DNA of 55,104 nt from Silene noctiflora (Eukaryota; Streptophyta; Magnoliopsida; Caryophyllales; Caryophyllaceae). This document shows positions 12,601 to 23,925 of this stretch, one piece after another (within the stretch, counting starts at the first letter, position 1; the number at the start of each line of letters is the position of its first letter). The stretch spans positions 3,391 through 58,494 of the forward strand of contig VHZZ01002232.1 in the NCBI GenBank assembly GCA_009801015.1, read 5' to 3'. The position numbers and the translations under genes were made by a program. The notes under the pieces were generated by a model. It was given only the letters and a program-made list of their open reading frames with translations. It was not told the origin of the DNA and searched no databases.

Positions 12601-14401
12601 GACCTTCATCTGCTCTGAAGCGTCACTTGTATGAGCATCATGAGTCTGCTGTAGCGATGAGAACTCTCTTTTAATCTCTTCAAGAGTTTCTTGCACCCGT
12701 AAAAGCTCATCAGCCATCTTATTTGCTTCTGTCACTTTATTCTCAAACTGCTCCTCTACTTCTCTTTTTACTTTCATAACTGTATCCAACTCGAGTTTCA
12801 AACCACTGTTTTGTTCCTCCAAGGCCTTTATCTGCTCTGAAGCTTCACTTGTACGAGCATCGTGTGTCTGCTGTAGCGACGAGAAGTCTCTTTTGATCTC
12901 TTCAACAGTTTCTTGTGCTCGTAAATGCTCATCAGCCATCTTCTCTGCTTCTGTCACTCTATTCTCAAACTGCTCCTCTAGTTCTCTTTTTTCTTTCATC
13001 AGTGTATCCAGCTCGAGTTTCAAACCACTGCTTTTTTCCTCCAAGGCCTTTATCTGCTCTGAAGCTTCACTTGTACGAGCATCGTGTGTCTTCTGTAGCA
13101 ATGAGAACTCTCTCTTGATCTCTTCTATGGTTTCCTGTGCCCGTAAAAGCTCATCAGTTATTTTCTCCGTTTCTGTCACTTTACCCTCAAACTGCTCCTC
13201 TACTTCTCGTTTTTCTTTCATCACTGTATCTAGCTCGAGTTTGAAACCGTTGTTTTGATCCTCCAAGGCCTTTATCTGCTCTGAAGCTTCACCTGTACGA
13301 GCATCATGTGTCTGTTGTAGCGATGAGAATTCTCTTTTGATCTCTTCTACAGTTTCCCGTTCCCGTAAAAGCTCATCGGTAATATCTGAAATTTTCAGTG
13401 AGAGGGTCTTATTTTCCTCTTCAGCGGCTTTCATGGACTCACTGAAGTTTTCTCTTTCCTGTTTCGTTGAGTCTAGTTCCAGTTTTAGATGAGATAAGTC
13501 CTGCTTAATGGTCTCCAACTCGAGCGCAAGACTTTGTTTCTCACCCAGAAGCTGCTCAACCTCAGCTTTCAAGTTTTCCACATTTTGGTTTCCTTCTTCG
13601 ATTTTTTTGAAAGCTTCTTCTTTTTCAACGGCTAAAGTGTCTTTATCTCTAGTCAAGTCGTCAATTTGTTGTCTGAGACCAACTTCTGTTTTGACAGAAC
13701 CCTGTAGTTTAGAAATCAGGTCTTCTTTCTCTGCTTGAAGATTCGATTTCTCAGATTTCAATGTTTTAGTTTCTACTTCCAAATCTTCCACTGTTTGTTC
13801 GACACTTTCTAGCCTGGTTAGAATTGCATCATATGCAGACTCAATTGTCTCTTTCTCATTGCATGCATCCTCCAATTTTTCCTTGAGCACTGAAACCTCA
13901 AGTTCTGCTCCTTCAAGATCCGATTCTGAGTCGGAAGAAGAGGAACTCCCTTTCTCGTGCTGATGTTTGTGAACTTTATCCTTCAGTTCTCCGGTGAGAT
14001 GATCATAATGAGAATAAAGTGATTCATATTGTTTGTGGAAGTCCTCAATGAGCTCAGCAAGGGGCCCTCTTTTTGATTCATCTTTTCCTTCTTCACTCTG
14101 TACTATCTTCAGTATTTCTTTTTTCTTCTCCTCCATATCTAAAGTAGAGAAATAATCTTGTTAATATAGAAATTACCAGAGAAATGGAGTAAAACAAATA
14201 CGAAGATAGTTTGCAAATCTGCAATAGACCCAAATTTCCAATACTACTTGACATGTATGGAGTAAGTGATTAAGTAGGATGAATTTGCCTGTAAGAGAGC
14301 ATACCTTTTCTGTTTGATTTCAATTTCTCGTGTTTTTCAGGATCAGTATGGCTTTCGAAAAATGACTTTAGATTCTTGATTAGATGTTTTTTCTTTGCCA
14401 T
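9691..14401 (-). CDS. CIP1: COP1-interactive protein 1-like coiled-coil protein
   Basis: Two coding exons: 14401-14305 (start MAKKKHLIKNLKSFFESH) and 14138-9691. Joined (GT at 14304, AG just upstream of 14138) they give 1515 codons including TAG. A start at 14136 alone would lose the conserved basic N terminus. The protein has a short N-terminal region like the NAB-like head of Arabidopsis CIP1, an SSSSSDSES acidic-serine stretch at about residue 95, then almost continuous Lys/Glu-rich heptad coiled coil. The C terminus (LRLANQKLRITEQLLTEKE, EAYRGMI, LADEKREAIRQICLW) matches the CIP1 family closely. CIP1 is known as a cytoskeleton-associated partner of the COP1 light-signalling ubiquitin ligase; that role here is by homology. 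The middle holds nine 74-residue repeats (listed separately). A few single Ns create X residues; there is no stop or frameshift. Its 5' leader probably continues to about 19.3 kb. Confidence 0.93.
11350..13347 (-). repeat. Nine tandem 222-bp coding repeats in CIP1
   Basis: Nine consecutive copies of a 74-codon unit, each holding E-I-K-x-[ED]-F-S-x-L-Q, an EEQN block, MKEK and a VTEAEK-like block. The same landmark recurs at 13321, 13099, 12877, 12655, 12433, 12211, 11989, 11767 and 11545, exactly 222 bp apart with no indel. Seventy-four residues is not a whole number of heptads (10.6), so the array contains regular phase breaks. Copies 4-5-6 resemble copies 7-8-9 in order, which implies a 666-bp block duplication. 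Confidence 0.95.
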
Positions 14402-15546
14402 TTTGATTTTCCTCTTTAGTCTTTACCTTGAATTTCTTCAACTTGCATCCAATAACACTCTTGGAGGAAGAGTCGGTACCTGGGCAAAGTGAAACCAGAA
14501 CATTACATTAGCCCTACCATCTAAAATATAACATTCTAGGAGGCAGAGTCAGTTCTACATCTGCCATCCAACGGCTTTTCGTTACATTAAGGGATAATAC
14601 CAAATTTTTAAACTAAATTCATCCTCAAATGAAGTAGATTTTGCGTTTAGGTCTCCATCAACCTGCAATTGGGCTGGTAGAATCAAAACTATGTTCATGT
14701 TGAGGACCCACATTTTGTTCCAGAGTTCAGCTTAGGAAATTTGAGAGTTCACGATCCAAACAAAAACCATGTCACAGGTAAAAGAAAAATACAACTAAAA
14801 TGTGAGCTTATAACACTTATAAAGCCATACAGAAGAATGTGTTAATATGCATAAACCATAACTTTACTTAAGCTGCGCCGCTGTGGATTGCAATATGGAT
14901 AATACTTTGGCTGCGTCGCTCTGATTGCAATATAGTTCGGGATATTTTGGGCGCAAACTGCATAAATAGATGATAATCCAAGTATACCGGCCGTGGTTGG
15001 GAGAAGCAAAAACAGGGGGTTTTGTCCCTTAAACGAAAGGGTTTGGAAGCAAATCGAAGGGTAGAAGGACAATAATTTATCCTTTGCGGGGGGAGATCTT
15101 CGTAAATCATAAAGGTGGTAGCCTAAGTGTTCCTACCTGTCCTTCAGGATTTTTCAGGCTCCCGAGTACCCTTTTTGTGGATTAAATGGTAAGATGGCTA
15201 GATTTTGGGGGGGTTATGATGACGAGAAACCACATATATTAGGTTGCGTGGAACAAACTCTGCTAGGGCAAGGGGGAAGGTGGTATGGGGTTCCAGCATA
15301 TAGAAGCGTTTAATCTAGGTATGTTTGCGAAATAATTGTGGACTCACAACGTGCTCAACCTCATGGCTAGAAAACTCAGATATTTACTCGTCCAATAAGG
15401 CAGTAATTGGGCATCAGTGACCTATGACCACATCACCTGATAGGCTGATACTGTGGTATATTTTGAAAAGCCTTTTTGAGGCCTTTTAAATTAATTTCTG
15501 CATGTTTTGCACATTAACCTCATTCGATCCGTCATTAAATATTAAA

Positions 15547-15563
15547 ATGATGCAACATATTGT
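15547..15563. repeat. SINE target-site duplication, left copy
   Basis: ATGATGCAACATATTGT, 17 bp, repeated exactly at 15731-15747. Confidence 0.85.
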
Positions 15564-15730
15564 TTGGTGTACACCATCCGGTTTAATCTGGATTCGAGCC
15601 GGGTAGGACCACTAGGGCGGTAAATCTCTCCCTCACGAGTTTCAACACTGCTGCGTTCCCAGGGCTTGAGCATGAGACCTCTGGTTAAGCTAAAACAACC
15701 CCTTACCAGTTGATCTAAGTGCTCATGGGT
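15564..15730 (-). mobile_element. tRNA-derived SINE
   Basis: The 167-bp element is flanked by a perfect 17-bp direct repeat. On the minus strand it starts with an A-box-like GATCAACTGGTAAGG and, about 35 bp later, a B-box-like GGTCTCATGCTCAAGCC, the internal RNA polymerase III promoter of a tRNA-derived SINE. The 3' end carries GGTGTACACC. There is no coding capacity; mobilisation would need a LINE. The intact target duplication suggests a fairly recent insertion. Confidence 0.82.
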
Positions 15731-15747
15731 ATGATGCAACATATTGT
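15731..15747. repeat. SINE target-site duplication, right copy
   Basis: Exact copy of 15547-15563. Confidence 0.85.
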
Positions 15748-18740
15748 AACTAAGCATTAAAAAAAACTTGATCAAAGTAACCTTAACAGGTTATTTATAT
15801 TTCATTTCATGTATAGCAAATCAAAACAGAAGATATCTAACAGAGTATGGATCCCATTTGTATATAGTACTAACAGTTAAGTTGATTTCTAGGTCCTACC
15901 GTTTTATGACTTATTCTGACTTTCCAGATAACGTGCATTAAAATTTACAACCAAACAAGCATGTTGCAAACAAAATGGGCTTGGTGACTACTCGACGCAT
16001 AAGCTTATTAAATAAGAGTAGTACGTACTCCACAGAAAAGGGATCAACATTTCCACGGAAATATTACTACAGAGATCAGCCTCGTATGATATAATACTGC
16101 CGCAAAAGTTGTCTAGTACACTTGCAATGAAAACACTATCATATGGTTCCCCACTTGCTATCCTAATATCCTATACATCGGTGAAATCAATCACCAAGAA
16201 GTTAATAGCACAATAAAATAGCTCCAATAACATTGCAAGGAGTGGGTCTTTTTTTAAGTAATTACAGTACATCGTACATGCTCCCTTATTTTATGTACTA
16301 CTACCACGTAGCCTTTGAAATCACCATCTTTTTTCTTTATAAAAAAAGGCGAAAGATAAAGGGAGGTTTAAATTCGTGACCTATAACCATAACACCGCCA
16401 TCTTAATTATTAGGCTACGATCTCTTCGATTGAAATCCGTCTTTTCACATATACATTCCATAGTCCACACCTCACTCCATTACAAAATTGCAAATTTGTG
16501 TTTGGGTTCTCACGGTCACGAGTAAGGCATAGAAATCATATGATTGTGTCTCATCTATTATTTAATTTTTGGTTGAGATGCTCATTTTATATGGTATCAA
16601 AGTCACGTAATCTGACAAAATCAAGTTTATCTTGAGGCTTTGATCAAGATAGCCCGCTTATATTCACCATTTTTTTTCTCCTCATTTTTTTTTCCTCCAT
16701 TTCCTTTCAAAACTATTCAAATTATTATTCATTTTTGTGCTCATCAAACAAATACTTTCAGGGTAAAATTATAATTATTAGATCACCTCATAATGAAATC
16801 TGAGTTATTGAGCAATAATGAAAATAGAGGAGGTGAAATAGAGAGGACTCAAATAACAAAAATTATCTTTTATTTCTTTAAGAATAAAACGGTTTTGCAA
16901 TAAAATATCATAAATTCATATAACAAAGACCTTGATACTCTTATCATGGAAAAGTAATAATAAATTGATTCCTAGAAATATAAGAATAAACATAGTAATA
17001 CTCACTATTTCTCCCCCTTTTCATTTCCTCTTAGCGGTCAAAATACTTCCTAGAACGATCTAACGGCCACATTTAAAGTTAAAGTAATAGATGATGAATC
17101 GGGTTAAAATATTATATTATATAAATTTATTAGACAAAATGAATAAGAAATAGAGATGATCTTGATTCATTTTTCAATAGAAAACCTTAGTTACGTTGGT
17201 GGGTGTTTGACCCTCGCTGTTTTTTCATATTTTTAAATTAGGAGAAAAGTCGGACAATTATAAAAGTCCTCGTTTCAAAAGTTTAGTGTGTTGTCCAGTC
17301 CGTGATTTGTTCGGTTTGGTCTAAGACCGGACAAAAGACCATACTAACATAAATAAGTGAATTGTAGATAGGACGACCAAATTGCGTCGTTCGATTTGAT
17401 TTTCTGTCTGAATCACCGAGTGAAGACTCCTAACTCTGACCTCGTTTTTACACAAATTCTTGTCTTAGACTTAAAACTCTCAAATAGCACAGATAAGACA
17501 AACGAATGAAGAATGCATAAATATTAGTAAAAGAAGCGTGTCATATCGTCTTATCTATAGAAATGGGATTGCTATAAACCCCGTTTAATCGAGTTAGGAT
17601 CCTCTCCATTACCTCAAAAAGTAATGGATGGTCCATAACCTCTATTAGAATTATTTTTATATATTATTTCTCCTACACATCACCATCTATTACTTAAAAT
17701 TAAGACCGTTAGATCATTTCAGGATAATATCTAGACCGTTGAATGATAATGAAGAGGGGTGTAATGGAGAAGATCCAAATTGGTTTTAATCCAACCCAAA
17801 TTGATATTAAACCATATATGGAGTAGTGACGCCATTGATTGGCCAAAAGGCCCAAAACGTCAACAATCGTAATACGAGTACAATGCTACAATGGTCAACA
17901 ATCCACCTCATAAATTTTTCATTCTTCGCAAAAAAAAGGGTAAACTAAGAATAATTAAAATGAATTTGATGGAGTATTTGAGGTCAAACGAGGTCACTCT
18001 TTACACAAAACGAATCACTTTCGTCAAAAGAATACTACAATTAAACTCAAAGATAATGTCGTGATGTAATCTTCTCTTTTCTTTTTCCTCCCAAAAGTTG
18101 ACCATTGAACCACAACAATTAATAAGTGACTTATCTTACTTCCCAGTTAAGAATTGCGGAATCAAATTTCCGACCATGCCGGTTTTGCAAGATGGTTACA
18201 ACTTGCTAAGATTAAAGGAACGGAACAATTTCATCTAACTCATACCATAATGATCAAGGATAATACGAGATCACGAATTAAATATTTCCCCGACTCAATT
18301 ATAAAGAATTGAAAAAAGGTAAACAAATAATTAACACAAGGATGGAAAACCTTAATCATCTTGTTCACGTCCTTTCACATCTCTTCGATACTTTCGAAAT
18401 ACGAGGATTCGAGGAAATAATAAAATACACATCGAATGATTTCTCAATTAGTGATTAATAATACTAATTCGAATTTGTTGTTTAAATAAATCAATCTCTG
18501 TTTGAGTGGCGGTAAAAGTAGATATGAATATATAAATCGCAGATAACGAAAATTCATGAAAACGAATGAAATTCACAAAATTAATTACGGAGTGTATAAT
18601 TTTGATGCATGAGTTCAATTTATACACAGTTCATGCTGAAATAAATTGATCAATTCGCAGTTCGTAATTCATCGAAATTTTAACAGCAGATGTAAAATTC
18701 ATCCAAAAAAAAAATGAACATTAAACTGATTAATCAACAA

Positions 18741-19350
18741 GTACCTGAAACGCACGAGGTGAATATTCTGCAAACTTTTGAAGCAGAAAAAAGGAATTTT
18801 GATAAACTTTCACCTAAACACGATGTTATAAAGTTCTTCCGTAACCACTGAAAAACAACGACAAGAAAGAAAAAACGTCAGTAAATTGAAAAAAAAAAAA
18901 AAAAACAACTTCAATTAACTCTATCAACAAAAAACTTAACCATAATTTCATCAAAATTCATCATTTACATGCAGAAAATCAGAGGATTTATTTACCTGAA
19001 AGTTCGAAGTTCAAAATCTGAGATTCTTCATCAAATTTTAGCAAAAAAAAACTACTCCGCACTTCGATCAATACTATCAACAAAAAATCAAGCAGAATTT
19101 CAGCATAAATATCTTAAATAAATTACGAAACAAATTAAATGAATTAAATCAGAGTATAAATTTACCTGAAAATTACTTATCGAATTATTATATCAACAAA
19201 AATTCAAGCAGAATTTCAGCAGATATTCATGAAATAAATGAAGAAAATCAGAGGATTCCGTTACTTGAAAGTTTGGAAGTTGAAAATCTGAGATTGTTAA
19301 TCAAAAATAAAAAAAGTAGAGAGAGAAAGTTAAAAAATTTGTCTGGTTAG
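18741..19350 (-). promoter_or_regulatory. Repeated candidate 5' leader exons of CIP1-like gene
   Basis: On the minus strand a donor-like TTTCAG|GTA recurs, with exon ends at 18745, 18996 and 19166, and a variant CAA|GTAA at 19265. Two of them sit in a duplicated block (18971-19045 and 19241-19306) sharing the core ATCTCAGATTTT-AACTT. A second direct repeat, ATCAAGCAGAATTTCAGCA, occurs at 19086 and, with one mismatch, at 19204. This looks like tandem duplication of a non-coding first exon with its splice site. Only transcript data could show which is used. Confidence 0.42.
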
Positions 19351-19400
19351 AGCTGGAAAAATAGAGAGCAACTACAAGGACTGGTACTTGATTTGGAGCT

Positions 19401-19882
19401 ACATAAACCAAACTCTTTTTTTATTCTTATATCTGATTTTTGGGTTTGTTTTTTTTCGTTTAGGTGATAATGGAATCTTTAATTTTAGTAGAGCTGGATT
19501 TTGATTTTTGGGGTGTGAACTCTGAAATGTCTTACATTTATCACGAGCAAATGGGATGACACTATGACAGTGTGTATACAAATTATTGCTAATTTGAATG
19601 GGCCACTTACGATTGCTGATTGAATCGGACCCAATGTCGTCTTACACACTTATTATTACGTACGGACTATTTGTTACAACGCAAATTATGGTTTAAGTCG
19701 GCGTTATGTGTCGTCTTAAATTGGTAAAACTATGGCTCGGGGAATGAGCTGCAAGGAATAATAGACTTACATCATGATTTTTGCCTATCAGCAACTTCAG
19801 TTTCCAAACTTTGTTGGGATAAAAAGAAGATTGTGGTATGTGAAGAGCTATCATAAACCGCTTGAACATTATACCCATAGAT
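19401..19882. other. Intergenic, nothing recognised
   Basis: Ordinary AT-rich sequence between the CIP1-like promoter side and a hAT-like element. Short open frames here have no family features. Confidence 0.5.
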
Positions 19883-20445
19883 AAGACCTGTCAAACGGGT
19901 CGGGTGGGTCGGGTTCCGGGTCGGGTTCCGGGTCAGGTCAGAATACGGGTCGGGTTAGGGTCAGAATACAGGTAAAGAAATAATTTCTGACGTCTTTNTT
20001 AATCTATTTTTTNAATTAAAAAAATAATTTTTAAAAACGTAAAACATATTTAAAATTAATATTTTAATCATATTCAACGTTTACATTAATTATTTTAACG
20101 TTTACATTAATTATATTGACATAATTATTAAATTAAAGTTTTTTTAATAAGTATTTTATTATTAAGTATTATAAAAGTTATATAAAATTGAGTTTTTAGT
20201 TGTGTTTGTAATTTGTAATAATAAAAAAACAATTTTTTAACTATTTTTTATAAATATAATATATAAATATTAATATTTTAATAAAATTCTTGATTTATCT
20301 TTGACCCAACGGGTCGACCCATTCGGGTCGNGTCTCNACCCTAAAATAACGGGTCATTTCGGGTTCGGGTCAAACGGGTCGAAAAAACCGGGTTTGTAAC
20401 CCTAAAAACGGGTCGGGCGGGTCGGGTCGAGTTTTGACAGGTCTA
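19883..20445. mobile_element. hAT-like non-autonomous element
   Basis: The ends read AAGACCTGTCAAA and TTTTGACAGGTCTA, short terminal inverted repeats of the hAT type. They are flanked by CCCATAGAT (19874-19882) and CCCATAAAT (20446-20454), a target duplication of 8-9 bp with one mismatch. Both subterminal regions are rich in GGGTCGGG in the same orientation, and the middle is AT-rich with no open frame. Four Ns lie inside. No transposase is encoded. Confidence 0.75.
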
Positions 20446-20454
20446 CCCATAAAT

Positions 20455-20831
20455 GGCTCATAGTCACCTTTTTTTCCGGTTTTCTTGGAGAGCTAAGGTA
20501 ACAAAGGGGTTCTTTCTTGGTTTTGTGCACTAATACAGCTCATCTTCATCTTTCAAAGTTCCAACTTTTATGTTTTATCCGTCAAGTACTTAATTATGTT
20601 AGTCGATTCTGCTAGAGCATTAATATACATCGTTTTCAGCCTTTCGTCTTCTTCAGTGGAACATTCTCCCGTGTTTAATTTGTTTTCTTTGGCTGTCGTC
20701 TGCGGGTGTTGAGGCCTTTTTTTCGAGGTGGTGTCTTATTTCATATCTTTTCTCCATGGTCGAGTGTTTGACGGAGATGGTTTGTTTGGGTAGGTTTGTG
20801 TTAGTGAGTGGTAGTAGATTACCTCTTCTCA
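20455..20831 (+). promoter_or_regulatory. Upstream region of the TPR gene
   Basis: No coding frame is recognised. The position fits promoter and 5' UTR of the gene at 20832, but no confident TATA element was placed. The hAT-like element ends immediately upstream. Confidence 0.3.
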
Positions 20832-22139
20832 ATGGATTACCGGTCTTTTTTTCGGAATCTTTGTGAGTTGTTTATTTTAGATGATGACGCTATGGACGAT
20901 GAGGATTTGATTTTCTGGGTTATGAGCTTAAGAAAGCCATCCTTTTCTTCCATTCTCTTGATGAAAGATAAGGGCAATATCGTTTTCAAACAAGGAAACT
21001 TTTCCCTTGCAAGTAGTCTTTACAAACAAGCTCTAAGTTTTCTGTGCTATGTCGGTCTTCTGCCCTCTTCTGATCATCACGCTATTTCTTCCTTAGCCCT
21101 ATCTCTTGTCCTTAATTTAGCGGCTTGCGAATTGAAAATCTCCCATTTTGAACTCGCTAGTCATTACTGCAAATTTGTCTTACATTTTGACCTTTCCAAC
21201 ATCAAAGCCCTATATCGTAGAGGCATAGCTAATAAGCAGTTGCATCTTCTTCAAGATGCTCAGGATGATTTTCAGCATGTTCTGAAACTTGATTTGAATA
21301 ATTTTGAAGCTAAACGTGAGCTTCTTGCTGTGACTGACCAGCTTGCGGTGAACTTTAATGGTAAGCGTACTGCTTCTTTGTTTGACCCTCTCCGCTCTAT
21401 CTTTAAGGGCAAGAAGCCTCTTCTAAGTGAGGGTGTGGTCGACTCCACCGACGAAGCTTCTTGCAGTTCCTCTTATAAAGCAGAATCAACATTTGCTGAA
21501 AAATTTCCTTGTCCTAAATTTATGGTGCTTGATACTACTTATGAAGAGGTTAGTCAATCTCCGGTTGTTGAGAATACTAAACCTGCCTTTCCTTCCATTA
21601 GTGGAAAACCAACTTCGAAGTCATCCAGTACGTTTGAGCCTAATCCTCCTTTGGTACCAAATGGAACTACCACTACATATCATTCTGCTACCGCTAAACC
21701 ATCCAAAGTCACCTTTGTTAACAAAAGACAATCTAAAAACAAATTACACATTTCGTTCCATGATTATGAGAATTTGGTTTTCGGAAAGGATCTCTGTTTT
21801 TTTCATCTAGGATCATTGTCTTTCTTTAGAGTTCGTCTCCTCACCTCAAAAACTATTCAGACGGGAACTCCCCATGAAGAATCTTCAAGGGCAGCAGAAG
21901 TTCCATCTTCTTCTCCTTTGCCTAAGGAGCATGATTTGCTTTCATCAATCATTCCTGAGAATACCAACATCCACATTGAGAAAAAGAAGAGCTTTCATCG
22001 GGGTCCTTTCTTGCTAGCAAGGTTTCAGAGGTCCAGTTCCAGTTTGTTGTGGCACGCACGCATTCAAGCAAAGAGTGTTGACGGATGGTGGATTACAAAC
22101 ATCGACGCAACCGAGTGGTTCAAGCTAGTGTTAACTTAA
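20832..22139 (+). CDS. Intronless TPR-clamp protein
   Basis: A 435-codon reading frame from ATG at 20832 (the frame extends a little upstream without ATG) to TAA at 22137. Residues about 45-165 form three tetratricopeptide repeats: KDKGNIVFKQGNFSLA, LVLNLAACELKISHFELA and KALYRRGIANKQLHLLQDA. The five carboxylate-clamp positions that bind the EEVD tail of Hsp90/Hsp70 are present (K and N in repeat 1, N in repeat 2, K and R in repeat 3). The arrangement is that of immunophilin or Hsp-cochaperone TPR domains, but no FKBP or other catalytic domain precedes it. The C-terminal 260 residues are Ser/Thr/Pro-rich and unrecognised. No intron is apparent, unlike typical plant FKBP-TPR genes, so it may be a retrocopy. 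A second frame runs on to 22354, so a late frameshift is possible. Confidence 0.6.
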   Translation: MDYRSFFRNLCELFILDDDAMDDEDLIFWVMSLRKPSFSSILLMKDKGNIVFKQGNFSLASSLYKQALSFLCYVGLLPSSDHHAISSLALSLVLNLAACELKISHFELASHYCKFVLHFDLSNIKALYRRGIANKQLHLLQDAQDDFQHVLKLDLNNFEAKRELLAVTDQLAVNFNGKRTASLFDPLRSIFKGKKPLLSEGVVDSTDEASCSSSYKAESTFAEKFPCPKFMVLDTTYEEVSQSPVVENTKPAFPSISGKPTSKSSSTFEPNPPLVPNGTTTTYHSATAKPSKVTFVNKRQSKNKLHISFHDYENLVFGKDLCFFHLGSLSFFRVRLLTSKTIQTGTPHEESSRAAEVPSSSPLPKEHDLLSSIIPENTNIHIEKKKSFHRGPFLLARFQRSSSSLLWHARIQAKSVDGWWITNIDATEWFKLVLT

Positions 22140-23725
22140 GAAAACGATCTTCGATTTCTATAGGGTTTTCATCTGTCCTTTGTAGGTACAATACTGCGGT
22201 TGCTAAAAAGGCTAAGAGAAAGGAATATCACTTTTTCCATTTCGACGACCTTTATCATCCTCCTATTAAAAAGTGGCGTATTTTGGTTAGCTACTCTTGT
22301 ACCTGGTTCTCTAGTAGTCTATGTGAATCAGGTGCTCCTACGTTTGCTTTGTAAGATGATTTTCTTCTAATCACAGTTTATTGTTGTCAAAAATAAGTCT
22401 AAATGATGGATGAAACAAAAATTAGATTATTGAAACAATGATAAACTCATGTTTCATAAATGTACTTTGACTTGTTTTACTATATAAGAAAGGTATATTA
22501 TATTACGAGAGACCAACTCCTTAAATATTTCGCTCATCCAATCAAAACTTATATGTTCGTTGATTGGTTGAATCCAAACATATACTCCATAAACTATTGA
22601 TTTTGATTATAATTAGTTAAATGAAACTTTGTAGAGAAATATACTCGTAATTTCAACATAAAAAATACTCGTAATATATAAATGGATAAATTATAGTTGG
22701 AGTAAAAGTTTATATAGACCTAACAAAACTGACAAGATCCGAATAATCCAAAGCGTATCCACTTATTTTGAGTACCAAACCTTTAATAATTAGAGAAAAC
22801 CTCGTTTCAAGATTCCTCTCAAAGTTTCATCCTTTAAACTTTCCCGTCGAAAATTCATTTTATTTTATTTTATTTTTTGTATACAAAACACTTCAATTTT
22901 TCACTTTATATCATTTTTATAAACAACATACTATTTGTCTTCAGACTTTATTTCAATTTGTTAGTGCATTTAATTTACTTCACGTTAGATTCATTGAGCT
23001 TATTTTACTTCACTAGAAATCAGCTTAATTAAGTTAAATAGATACCGGAATAGAAAAAGGGTGAAAGTTTGGTAAAGAGGTAATCATGAGCCGAACCGAA
23101 GCATTAAATTAAGCCCAAGTGTGCTTGCTGGGCCACAAGTGTGGGCCTATTTTAATCGGCGCAAACCCGACCCATGCAGGCTTCAGGCCGATTCGGGCTA
23201 ATAATCTGTACTCTCAAAATGACTTTAGAAATCCTCATTACTTAGTTAGATACTTTGTGTCTTTGTTACCAAAATTTTCATATGTTTTTCCTAGTATTGT
23301 CAATTAAGGAGTAGGAACCTAATGTATCTTTTGTGCACCTTCTGCTTGAGGTTACTCGTACAAACTGAATGCACAATTTTTAATAGTGTAATAATGTATC
23401 TCATTATAGTGCTCACTTTATGTTGGTGTAGACTTGTAGTGTTGTAATTGTTTGATATATGTCGTTCTTTAAGCTCAAAATCACCGACTTACCACGCTAA
23501 TAATGGTAAACAAATTATCGGCATTAGTGTTATTCAAAATCATTGGCTCATTTGTTATCATATAAATATTAGTAAAGGAAACTATTAAGCCTTATCAGAC
23601 TAATACTTGTAAACAAATGACTACGGCTTATTTACACTACAACAATTAATTAGTTAATTTCTTTTTTACTAAATGCTCATTAATATCCTTAAATTATGCA
23701 TATTTTTTAAATTTTGTATATGTTA
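22140..23725. other. Intergenic, nothing recognised
   Basis: AT-rich with no supported gene. A patch rich in GGGCC/CCCGACCC lies at about 23100-23200, on the left of the LINE. Similar GGCCTAAGCCCGAG-rich sequence follows the LINE at 30958-31080, so both may be remnants of one older element that the LINE entered. Confidence 0.4.
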
Positions 23726-23738
23726 GGGTCATAAAGAC
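23726..23738. repeat. LINE target-site duplication, left copy
   Basis: GGGTCATAAAGAC, repeated exactly at 30945-30957 just after the LINE poly(A). Confidence 0.9.
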
Positions 23739-23814
23739 ATTTACAATCAATTATTCATATCCGACTCATTCTTTTTTCTCTCTCTACCTTCTAGAGAGAG
23801 CTTCCTACTCTCCC

Positions 23815-23925
23815 TTGAGAGCACATGGTTTTCCTATAAAAAAACATTTGTTTAATAAAAAAACGTGGTTTTCTTATTAAAAAAAACACTTGTTTAATCA
23901 AAAAACGTGGTTTTGCATCAATTTT
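23815..23925 (+). repeat. Tandem repeat in LINE 5' UTR
   Basis: About two and a half copies of a 44-48-bp unit, each starting GTGGTTTT and containing ACATTTGTTTAAT or ACACTTGTTTAAT. It may be part of the LINE promoter region, as monomer arrays are in some other LINEs. Confidence 0.6.

Larger units (their letters stand above)
14402..19400 (-). other. Probable 5' leader intron and promoter side of CIP1-like gene
   Basis: No protein gene is visible. Upstream of the ATG a leader exon (about 14479-14402) is bounded by a good minus-strand acceptor, TTTGCCCAG, at 14480. Candidate upstream leader exons with donor-like ends lie at 18.7-19.35 kb, so the intron would be 4.3-4.8 kb and may be alternatively spliced. 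Within it are a SINE (15564-15730) and otherwise AT-rich unclassified sequence. Confidence 0.5.

Noticed and set aside
11231..13258. Several serine/phenylalanine-rich plus-strand open frames opposite CIP1
   Set aside because: They are antisense mirrors of the repeated Lys/Glu coiled coil; their repetition every 222 bp comes from the minus-strand gene.
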